Assembly (NCBI GenBank): GCA_022822665.1
Contig: JAJEAR010000032.1
Location: forward strand, 1-57,191
Direction: 5' to 3'
DNA: 57,191 nt
Source of the DNA: Alphaproteobacteria bacterium
Lineage (GTDB): Bacteria; Pseudomonadota; Alphaproteobacteria; Thalassobaculales; Thalassobaculaceae
Position 1 is the stretch's first letter, and every line of letters begins with the position of its first letter. Under the pieces are notes generated by a model that was not told where the DNA came from, ran no database searches, and saw only the letters and a list, made by a program, of their open reading frames with translations. A program made the translations under genes and the position numbers. Positions 8,232-16,600 of this stretch are shown in pieces.

Positions 8232-9571
8232 ATGAACGACACGGCAAACCGGCAGCGCTCGCCGGAACTGGTCATCGACGACCGACAGCGCGGCCTCTTC
8301 CGTGTCCACCGCTCCGTGTTCACGGACCCGGACATCCTGGCGAGGGAGCCAAGCGTATCTTCGACCGCTGCTGGCTCTACGCCGGCCACGAATCCGAAGT
8401 GCGCGAACCGGGCGACTTCGTCACCCGGCGCGTGGCGGGCCGGCCCGTCATCATCACGCGAGGACGGGACAGCAAGATGCGGGTGCTGCTGAACTCGTGC
8501 ACGCACCGGGGCGCAGCGGTCTGTCAGGAGCCGAGCGGTAACGCCAGGGTTTTCCAGTGCTTCTACCACGGGTGGAGCTTTACGCCCGAGGGCGAGTTGA
8601 ACGGTATCCCCGGCAAGGCCGCGTACAGCGAGGCGTTCGACAGGCACGCACTGCGGCTGCGGGAACCGCCGGGCGGAACGTCCGTGTATCGCGAGTTCAT
8701 CTTCGTCAACTTCAACCCGGCCAATGACGTTTCCCTCACCGACTACCTGTGGGATGCCAGGGACTGGATCGATCTGGTGGCGGACCAGTCAGCGGGCAAC
8801 ATGGAGGTTACGAACGGCACGCATTCCTACACCGTACGCGCCAACTACAAGCTGCTGGTGGAGAACAGCATCGACCTGTACCACTTGCCGATCAGCCACA
8901 AGCGATACCTTGACTGGCTGATGGACGCCAATGCCCTCGACAGGATGGAGACCGGGTTGCAGCGCGCGTGGAACGATTCCAGCCGCTTCTCACCCAGGGA
9001 CCTCGGCAACGGTCACTCCACCCCTGGCAGGGGGCGCACGACATGGGGCCGCCCCATGGCTCACTGGATTCCGTACTTCGGGAAGGAGCGCGAGCCCCGT
9101 TTCAGGGAAATGTACCGCCAGGCGGTAGAACGACTCGGCGCGGAGCGCGCGTACCAGGTGTGCGTGTGCGGCGGCAATGTCCAGATATTCCCCAATCTCC
9201 TCATCAACGACCTGATGTCTACCAACATTCGCACCTACTACCCGGTCGAGCCGGGCCTTGTGGATATATCTTCCTGGTGCCTGGGACCGGAGGAGGAGGA
9301 GCCGGAAGAGCGCGCGCTGCGCCTCGACAACTTCATCTCGTTCCTCGGCCCTGGCGGCTTTGCAACTCCCGACGACATAGAAGCCGTGGAAGCCTGTCAG
9401 CGCGGTTTCGATACGGTCAGGGAGGTGGAGTACTCGGACATGTCGCGAGGGATGAAGAGTACCTCGCCTACGGAGCGCGACGAGCTGCAGATCCGGGCAT
9501 TCTGGCGTCAGTGGGCGCGCCTGATGAATGCTGCGGAACCGGTCTCGATCCACGCCGCCCCCGGTCCCTGA
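8232..9571 (+). pseudogene. Ring-hydroxylating dioxygenase alpha subunit, frameshifted
   Basis: The large subunit of a Rieske non-heme iron aromatic-ring dioxygenase. The N-terminal 39 residues (MNDTANRQ to FTDPDILARE) start at ATG 8232; the rest, from KRIFDRCWLYAGHESEV, is in another frame from 8351. Between GAG (8346-8348) and AAG (8351-8353) only two bases stand where a codon is expected, so one base has been lost. Downstream, everything else is intact: Rieske ligands CTHRG and CFYHGW, the mononuclear iron motif DLYHLPISH, and the C-terminus at 9571. Total length would be normal for the family (about 445 residues). Unless this is a sequencing error, no full-length protein is made. The beta subunit (10464-10958) is also damaged. 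Confidence 0.85.
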
Positions 9572-10463
9572 ATGGTCCCGGTCCGCCCGCCCCCGTGCAG
9601 CAAGCCCCCGGGGCCCGAACGCGGGTCTGTCGGGCGTGGCGATCCAGGTGCCTGCTTCGTGGAGTTTCCTGGCCAGTGTCTTGTCCTGTCATGGAAGAAG
9701 CCGCCGTGAACCATGGGCGCGCGAAGCGGGCACACGTTGCGGGTGGCGACTCCGGGCGCGGTTTGTGTTTGTCTGCAACCGTAGTGAGGACAGGGGCCGG
9801 GTGTCCTGCCCTGCAATGACGACGGACGGCCGGTTCTGTCCCGATCGAATGAAGTGAGAAGGTCGGGCACGCGGCCGGTGCGGCCCGAGTCCTTGCGCTA
9901 GACTTCAACCACATGACGGTTCCGGTGCACCCGCAGGTAGGGACAGGGGGAAACCCGCAGCAACGGCACACCAGGCACGCCACTGCGGTCAAATTGCCGT
10001 TCGTTCTCGACCTCGAATAGCCGGATACCTGCAGGGACGCGATGTCGGATCGGCCTGGTTGCGTAGTCAGAAGCAATGCCAGGAGGTCGTTCTCCTTTCC
10101 GTCTCCGGCACCGATCCCGCCCGATCAGGAACTCCGGACACACCCGCACGGTGTGCCAGCTTCGCCCCTGTGGGTCACGGCAACCCGTTGGGGGGTTGTC
10201 GTCGCCCTGGATGCGATCCTTCATCGCCGCATGGTCCCGGGCCGCGTCAACCGGGTTGGAGAGCGTCACCACGATGGCCCCGTCGTGATCGTCACCCGAA
10301 CGAGCGATCATCACCACCGTTACGGTCGTCTCGGTGTCCTCGGGGCTGAAGCAAGGGATTCTGGACGCCTCGGGACAATCCGCCACAGGCCCCTTCCTCG
10401 CCAGTTCCGTCACGGGTCGCCGGAGTGTCCGCCCTTGAGTGTTGCGGCATCGCCACGCAATTT
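9572..10463. other. Region without recognisable genes between the two dioxygenase subunits
   Basis: About 890 bases separating the convergent alpha and beta subunit remnants. The longest frame is on the minus strand (9898-10413, 171 codons) and contains GAIVVTLSNPVDAARD, faintly like the NPVD motif of lactate/malate dehydrogenases, but nothing around it supports that. I regard the stretch as decayed sequence. Confidence 0.45.
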
Positions 10464-10958
10464 CTATAGCAGGATGCTGATCTTGCCGTGAGGACGCAAT
10501 GCGTCCAGATCGAGAATCGCCCGGCGTTCCACGATCTTCAAAGTTCCGTCCCGGTGCACGAGGGTGTGCTCGTAGCGGCCAACAAAAGCCTCGGTCACCT
10601 CCAGACGGATGCGGTGCACGATGAAGTTACAGGTGACGCGCAACGTATCGCCGCACACACCACGGATGCGTACGTTGGAGATGTGGCGTCGCGTGCGTGA
10701 TCTGGGGCGCTCGGCGTGGGCGAACCGCCCTGCAAGCTGGCTGACTCGAGATTTCAGGCGGTCGTGGTCGTCAGCGATCAGAAACAGGTCCGTGCGGTGG
10801 TCGCCTGCGGGAACGTCCGTAGCCGGGACGTAGTAGCCGCAGTCCGGTGTGAACAACCCGAACCACTCGTCGAGACGCCATTCATCCAGAAGGGCCGCCT
10901 CTTCGAACAGGAAGTCCTCAACCTAGTGCCGGGTAATCCGCTCGGCCCCGGTTGTCAT
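10464..10958 (-). pseudogene. Ring-hydroxylating dioxygenase beta subunit with in-frame amber codon
   Basis: The small subunit (SnoaL/NTF2-like fold) of an aromatic-ring dioxygenase, which has a structural role in the alpha3beta3 enzyme. From ATG at 10958 the frame reads MTTGAERITRH, then TAG (10925-10923), then VEDFLFEEAALLDEWRLDEW, LFTPDCGYYVPATDV, RRHISNVRI and IVERRAILDLDALRPHGKIS to the stop at 10464. Length (164 with the stop read through) is normal. Related proteins commonly have a glutamine at this place, so TAG is probably a CAG-to-TAG change. The next in-frame ATG is too far inside to give a whole subunit. It lies on the opposite strand from the alpha subunit, so the original operon has been rearranged or the two are unrelated copies. 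Confidence 0.8.
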
Positions 10959-11024
10959 CGCGTCACTTTGCACGCCCATCCGGGAGGGCGATACCTTTGA
11001 GAAGTCCTGGTGTCAATCGGCATT

Positions 11025-11042
11025 CCCGGAGTCGGCTCCGGG
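11025..11042 (-). other. Hairpin near the 3' end of the TnpB remnant
   Basis: CCCGGAG-TCGG-CTCCGGG forms a perfect 7-bp stem with a 4-base loop. It lies about 30 bases past the last recognisable TnpB sequence, where IS200/IS605 elements carry their right-end hairpin and the scaffold part of the guide (omega) RNA. It may be a relic of that right end; the assignment rests on position only. Confidence 0.35.
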
Positions 11043-11069
11043 CCGGAGATCAATGTGACCGGCGTTACG

Positions 11070-11723
11070 TCAACAACAGACAGCGGCATGCCATCGACCT
11101 CGGATCATTTCACGGTCCAGAAGCCGGGCAACCCTGCGACCTCCCCGCGCAGCGGCGCCGGTCCCTGGAGCCAGAGTGTTCGCCACCGCATAGGCGTGGC
11201 CCCGGGCCACTTAGTGAACCCGGTCCCGTATCATGCGCGATCGGGCGCCGGTGGCCCGGCAGGTTGCGCAACTCTGTGAGGTGAAGGTGCAGGGCACTGC
11301 AACCACGCGGTGCGCCCTGTACTCCGGTTCCGGCGCAGGTTTTCCCCGGCTTGTGGCGAGGATTTCCCGGTTCAGCCAGGCCTTGACGCTCACGTCCCGG
11401 ACGAGTTCCGCGGCCGTTCCCCTTTCTCGCCCCGTCAAGCGGGCCGCCTGCAGGTCCTCGACAACAACGTTGCCGGGCGCGTTCGCAACCATTGGGCTGG
11501 TTCGGTGATGCCAGTTGTGCCACCCCGTCGCGATCTGCAGCGCGGTCTTCGCCGGTGGGACGCTGGTCATTTCGAGTTGGCCCAAGCTGCCCGCGATAGC
11601 GCCTCGAGCGTGTCTGCAGCCTGCCGACCCCAGGCCCGGGATGACCTCGCCGCCACTGGTCGTGACACTGCCCGTATTCATGTTGATTCCGATCGCGTGG
11701 CCAATGTCCTCGACCTCCGACAC
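11070..11723 (-). pseudogene. Decayed TnpB / IS605-family OrfB
   Basis: The minus strand here is a relic of the C-terminal two thirds of TnpB, the RNA-guided nuclease of IS200/IS605 elements. In order: GHAIGINMNTGSVTTSGGEV aligns with the first RuvC motif (family AIGIDxG, so the catalytic Asp is Asn); NVVVEDLQAARLTG aligns with the VVVEDL motif carrying the second catalytic Glu; VKAWLNREILATS with the usual KxGLNREIL; FTSQSCATCRATGARS with the first zinc-finger CxxC. A TAA at 11213-11211 interrupts the second zinc-finger half, after which VARGHAYAVANTLA and GTGAAARGG match the family tail with the DxNAA motif destroyed. The N-terminal third was not found. The gene is clearly non-functional. 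Confidence 0.72.
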
Positions 11724-11965
11724 CGGGATCGTGACGTATCATTCCCCGCCTTCGCGCCAGGGTGTCGCCGACATCGGAACCCCGTCGCGGTCCCGACACG
11801 CCAGCGGAGCGGCATCAGCCGCGACGCGGGCGCTCGAAACCATGTCGGGTGCGTCCCGTATCGGGCCTGGACGCAGGAAACCGGCGTTTTACACCGTTGA
11901 AAAAGGTCGGCGAAGCTGAAAACGGTGCAGGTCCGTGACCTTATGCTCCAAACCGCCGCTCAACA

Positions 11966-11978
11966 TGACAAAGTGTCA
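11966..11978. promoter_or_regulatory. Candidate operator palindrome TGACA-AAG-TGTCA
   Basis: A perfect 5-base inverted repeat with a 3-base spacer, in the AT-rich region about 360 bases upstream of the ACP gene. It could be a regulator site or a chance palindrome. Confidence 0.25.
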
Positions 11979-12070
11979 CATGATACCTGGACCGCAAGTG
12001 AGACAAAATTGCACCGTCTGAACGGGACTCTTGCCCGAAGGACGGACTATTGCAACGAACCAGCAATTCC

Positions 12071-12085
12071 GTTCGTCCGACGAAC
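12071..12085. promoter_or_regulatory. Candidate operator palindrome GTTCGTC-C-GACGAAC
   Basis: A perfect 15-base palindrome with 7-base arms around one central base, about 250 bases upstream of the ACP start. Its symmetry and place in the leader of the ACP-hydrolase pair make it a candidate binding site for a dimeric repressor. No matching regulator gene is in the window. Confidence 0.35.
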
Positions 12086-12335
12086 CCAGAACACTCCCTC
12101 AAACCGCCTGCGTCAAGGCATTTATATCTTTAAGTCAGCGGAAACAAATATCAATGGACCGATCCCGTATCGTTGCGGAACAGGTGTATTGACGGGAAAG
12201 TGATCCTGTGCTAGTCAAATCGAATGGGGCCTGCTGGCAGGAAACGTGTTGCCCAAAGGTTCCTGTAACACAGCCATCTTCGGGCTTCTTTCCAATTCGC
12301 CCCGCTGAATCGTTATCCTAAAGGAGAACCTTCTT

Positions 12336-12566
12336 ATGAGCTCAACGCAGGAACGTTTGCAAAAGCTTGCCGACGAACATCTGGGACTTGGCCCCAACCC
12401 GGATTTCAGTGCCCAGCTGGCCGATGCCGGAGTGTCCTCGGTGGATGCGGTCGCGTTCTTCAAGGAAGTCAACCAGGCGTTCAACCTCTCGCTGCAGGCT
12501 GAAGAGTGCTTGCAGTTCAAGACGCTGCAGCTGCTTGCGGACTATATTGACGCAAACGCGGGCTGA
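12336..12566 (+). CDS. Freestanding acyl carrier protein
   Basis: A 76-residue acidic helical protein of the acyl carrier family, expected to carry acyl chains on a phosphopantetheine arm. The attachment region is GVSSVDAVAFFKEV: Ser35 takes the place of the DSL serine, but the Asp is Ser34 and the Leu is Val36, so the motif is SSV rather than DSL. FKTLQLLADYIDA at the end is a normal fourth helix. A strong AAGGAG site lies 7-12 bases before the ATG. It precedes the alpha/beta hydrolase (166-base gap) and converges with the polyketide synthase, whose second module lacks an ACP. It may serve that module in trans (inference). Base composition is more AT-rich than in the neighbours. Confidence 0.88.
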   Translation: MSSTQERLQKLADEHLGLGPNPDFSAQLADAGVSSVDAVAFFKEVNQAFNLSLQAEECLQFKTLQLLADYIDANAG

Positions 12567-12732
12567 ACGCACCCGCCGGTCGAGACGCTTGTCCGACTTT
12601 TCCAGCTGGTGTATGAACTTGACCGGTCGCCTCCCTCTCATGGGGCGGCCGGTGTTTCGTGCTGTGCAATGATGCTGTAAATTCCCGCTCCCGCTTGAGG
12701 TATATTCCCCGGGAGAAATCGAACGTCGTGTC

Positions 12733-13632
12733 ATGACACCAGAAGTCGTGTGGGAAATACCCGAGCCGCTTTCGCTCCAGGACGTGCGTCTTGATGAACA
12801 CACTGTCACCACCATACGACAACACGGCAACCCGTCGGGTCCGCGACTGGTCCTGAGCCATGGCAACGGCCTCGCAATCGATCTCTATTATCCCTTCTGG
12901 TCCCTGCTCGCAGATGATTATGAACTGATCGTCTACGACATCAGGAACCATGGTTGGAACAGCGTTGGTAGACCCAATCACCACAACATTCCTATCCTGA
13001 TTCACGACCATGACCTGGTGCTCGAGGCGATCGACAGTATCTACGGGAACAAGTTGACGATCGGGATTTTTCATTCCCTTTCTTCGATTATCCCGCTTCT
13101 GTCGCTAACACAATCCTATTCGGCGCTCGTGCTGTTCGACCCGCCCCTGTGCAAGCCCGGTGCCAGTCAAGTCGAGCTTCATGAGGCCGCCGAAAAGGCA
13201 GCCGAGAGGATCCGGCGGCGGGGACACCGGTTCAGGACGAGAGAAGAGTTTGCCGACTTTCTGAAATACGTGCCGACCTTCTCGCGGGTCGTTCCCGGTG
13301 TGCGGAACCTCATGGCCCGGACGACACTCCGCCGGACGCCGGACGATGAGGCGTACGAGCTGCGATGTCCGCGTGAATACGAAGCGCAGCTCATGGACTA
13401 TGCGCGGAGTTTCTTCCCCATCATCGATCTGGACTTGCTTTCCTGCCCGACCAAGATCGTCGGAGCCGATCCGACCCTTCCCTATTCGTACCTGCCGACC
13501 TTCGATTTCAGCAACGTCATGAAGGTGGACTACGATTTCATCCCCGAGGCGACGCACCTCCTCCAGCTCGAAAGGCCGGAAGAGTGTGCAGCGGCCGTCC
13601 GCGAGGTTCTCGACCGGGGCGACCTGTCCTAG
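12733..13632 (+). CDS. Alpha/beta hydrolase, possible chain-releasing thioesterase
   Basis: A 299-residue alpha/beta hydrolase. Seen: the oxyanion segment VLSHGNGLAIDLYYPFW near residues 41-57, the nucleophile elbow GIFHSLSS with the serine between His and Leu, a strand LVLFDPPLC, and a late histidine in EATHLLQLERPEECA. The elbow lacks the usual final glycine (HSLSS rather than HSxGG). There is no signal peptide, so it acts in the cytoplasm. It follows the freestanding ACP and ends 28 bases from the convergent end of the polyketide synthase gene. The synthase has no thioesterase domain, so this protein is the best candidate for product release or proofreading in trans (inference from position). 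The ribosome site before the ATG is weak. Confidence 0.82.
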   Translation: MTPEVVWEIPEPLSLQDVRLDEHTVTTIRQHGNPSGPRLVLSHGNGLAIDLYYPFWSLLADDYELIVYDIRNHGWNSVGRPNHHNIPILIHDHDLVLEAIDSIYGNKLTIGIFHSLSSIIPLLSLTQSYSALVLFDPPLCKPGASQVELHEAAEKAAERIRRRGHRFRTREEFADFLKYVPTFSRVVPGVRNLMARTTLRRTPDDEAYELRCPREYEAQLMDYARSFFPIIDLDLLSCPTKIVGADPTLPYSYLPTFDFSNVMKVDYDFIPEATHLLQLERPEECAAAVREVLDRGDLS

Positions 13633-13660
13633 GCCCGCGTCGCACCCGGTTTCCAGCGGG

Positions 13661-16600
13661 TCAGATCCAGTGACGTCGACGTTCGAACGGATAGTCCGGC
13701 AACGATACCCGGCGACGGGTCTCGCCGGCAAAGAGCCCGGCGAAGGACACCGCTAGCCCCGCCTCGTAGGCCCCGGCCACCGCGTGCGCAAAGCCGCCGT
13801 CCGGCCCCGGCTTCGCCGCATCGCCGCGACTCTCCAACCGTCCAAGGCCTGACAGGATGACCGGCGCGGCCGTGTTTCCGGCCCCCGGCCACGCTGCCGC
13901 CAGCTTCGTCCCCAACGCCGTGTCCGGCCCGATCCCGACAATCACTCCGATATCAGCGGAAGCCAGGGTTTGCGCGCAGATCCCAACGGAACCCGCCTCG
14001 CCCGCCACCTGTCGGCGCCAATAGGCCGCGTCCCGGACATCGTCTGGCGAAACAGCGCGCCCCGAGACGGTGTCAACCAGCGTCAGTGTCTGCGCACCCG
14101 TCAAGATTTCGTCCGGAACCGCACCGGGATCATCCAGGGCAACGGCCAGGCGCAGGCCATCCTCCAGGGTGAGCACACCGGCGGCCTGCGCAGCGGCAAG
14201 CGCACCGATCCCGTGCCCGAGCACCACGCCCGGTCGTACCCCGACAGCCGACCACAACGCGGTAAGCGCGCATTCGAGCACGTAGACTGCCGCCCGTTGC
14301 GAACCGACCGGAGCGTCCTCGGAATCCGTCCGTCCCAACAGGACATCCAGCAGCGAGGCACTGCGCATTTCGGCAAGCAGGTCCTGGCAACGGTCGAAAA
14401 CCGCCCGCACCACCGGTTCGCTGGCATACAGCGCCTGGCCCGAGCCGATCCAGCCGTTACCCCACCCGGCATAGGCGAACGCACACTTGGCCTGCGTCAC
14501 GGGTTCGAACCCGGCATCCGCCGCCACGAGCGCCTGCAAACCCTCGCGAAGCGACCTGCAGTCCTCGAACGCCACGGCCACGCGATGGTCGAAGTGGCTA
14601 CGCCCGACGCCGGCGGTCCATGCCATGTCCGAGAGCGCCGGGCCCACCGCCGACTCGTCCGACGCAATCGCCGGGTCCCGCCCGTCGAGCCATGCGAGGT
14701 ACCGCCTTGCCAGATTTCGAAGTGATGACGCCGTTTTTCCGGAGAGCGGCAGAAGCCGCGTTCCGCGTGCGGCAAGGCCATCGTGTTGCTGCGGCAGCGC
14801 CTCAAGAGCGCCCGGCACGGAAACCGGGACCGGTTTCGGACCACCGTCCGGAGCGGGGGCTTCGCCATTCGGACTGCCGTAACCCTCGACGACGACATGT
14901 GCGTTCGCCCCCGAGATTCCGAAGGCGCTGACCCCCGCGATCGGCGGCCGGTCCGGCATGGAGGGCCACTCCGTCGCTTCCGCCACCACGCGCACCGGCA
15001 GCCGGGCCCAGTCCAGGTGCGGATTCGGTTCCCGGAAATGCAGGTGCTTCGGGATCAGCCCGTGGCGCATGGCCAGGACCACCTTGATCAGCGCGGCGAC
15101 GCCGGCCGCCGACTCCAGGTGGCCGAGGTTTGTCTTCACCGAACCGATCAGCAGCGGCCGTTCGCTGCCGCGCGCCCGGCCGTACACCGCCGCCGCGGCC
15201 TGTACCTCGATCGGGTCGCCCAGTTCCGATCCCGTTCCGTGCGCCTCCAGGTAATCCACGTCCGACGGCTGGACACCCGCCCTGGACAGCGCCTCCTCGA
15301 TCACACGCTCCTGCGCCGGGCCGTTCGGCGCCGTCGGCCCCGCGGTCGCTCCGCTCTGGTTGACAGCCGCACCCCGGATTACCGCCCATATGCGGTCACC
15401 GTCGGCCTCGGCCTCCGCCAGCCGCTTCAGGACAACCATCCCGCAGCCTTCGCTGCGCACGAAGCCGTCCGCCGCGGCGTCAAAGGTCCTGCAGCGCCCC
15501 TGCTGCGACAGCATGCCCAGCGCCGCCATCTCCCTGCCCAGTCCGGGCGAGAGGACCGCGTTCACCCCGCCGACCAGGGCCAGGTCCACCGCACCGTCCC
15601 GCAGGCCGGCAACTGCCTGTTGCACCGTGACCAGAGACGCGGCGCAGTTCAGCATCACCGGAATTGCCGGCCCCATGAGGCCGAGCTTGAACGCAACGCC
15701 GCCTACCGCCATGCCGCTCGCGGTTCCGAGATAGTTGAGACCGTCGCCCTTCGCGCTCATCAGATCGCGGTACTCGCTGGTCGCGATACCGGCATAGACA
15801 CCTGTCCGGCTTCCCCTCAGGCTTTCGGGATCGATCCCGGCGTCCTCTATCGCCCGCCAGCTGGTTTCCAGAAGCAGCCGTTGCTGCGGGTCCATCATGC
15901 GCGCGCCGATGGGCGTCATTCCGAAAAATCGGGCATCGAACCGGTCGATCTCTTCCACGAAACCGCCCCGACCCCAGATGTTGTCTCCCGTCGCGGGGTC
16001 GCCCGCGACCCCGGTCCACGACCCGCTGTCCTGCCGCCCGTTCGTCACCGCATCACTGCCGGTTTCAAGCTGGCGCCAGAACGCCGAAATGTCCGGAGCA
16101 CCCGGGAACCGGCACGCCATGCCGATGATCGCAATTCCCTCGTCCCGGCGCCCTTCGACCGGTTGCGCCGCCGGCGGTTGCGCATCCGGACCGGGCGCGG
16201 CCTCGGTGGCCTGGCCCGCGTCAGGAGACGTGTCCGGCTCGCCGAGCGCGTCCACCAGATGCAACGCGAGATCGGTAATGGTCGGGTAGTCGAACACCAG
16301 TGTGTTTGGCGCGACGTAGGTTTCGGAAAAAGCACGGTTGAGGCGATTGCGCAGTTCGACCGCCATCAGGGAGTCCATCCCCAGGTCGAAGAAACCGATC
16401 GTGGAAGCTGGTGCCGAAGGCAACCTCAACACCGCCTGGACTTCCCGCTGCAGGAAGGAGGCCAACAGGTCTTCGCGCCCCGCCACAGGCGTCGCATCGA
16501 GCTGCACCAGCAGGTCTTCCGACGAGGACGGATCCTCTTCCCCGTCCGTTCCTCCGGTCAGCAAGTCCTCCAGCAGGGGCGGGCGGTCGCCGAGGGCGTT

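Larger units (their letters stand above)
11724..12335. other. Non-coding stretch upstream of the freestanding ACP gene
   Basis: About 610 bases with no convincing gene. The left part may hold unrecognisable 5' remains of the TnpB element. From about 11930 the sequence becomes visibly richer in A and T than the rest of the window, and it probably holds the promoter and control sites of the ACP gene, including two palindromes listed separately. Confidence 0.5.

Noticed and set aside
9898..10413. Lactate/malate dehydrogenase remnant
   Set aside because: Only the short NPVD-like segment agrees; no Rossmann glycine motif or catalytic histidine was found in any frame nearby.
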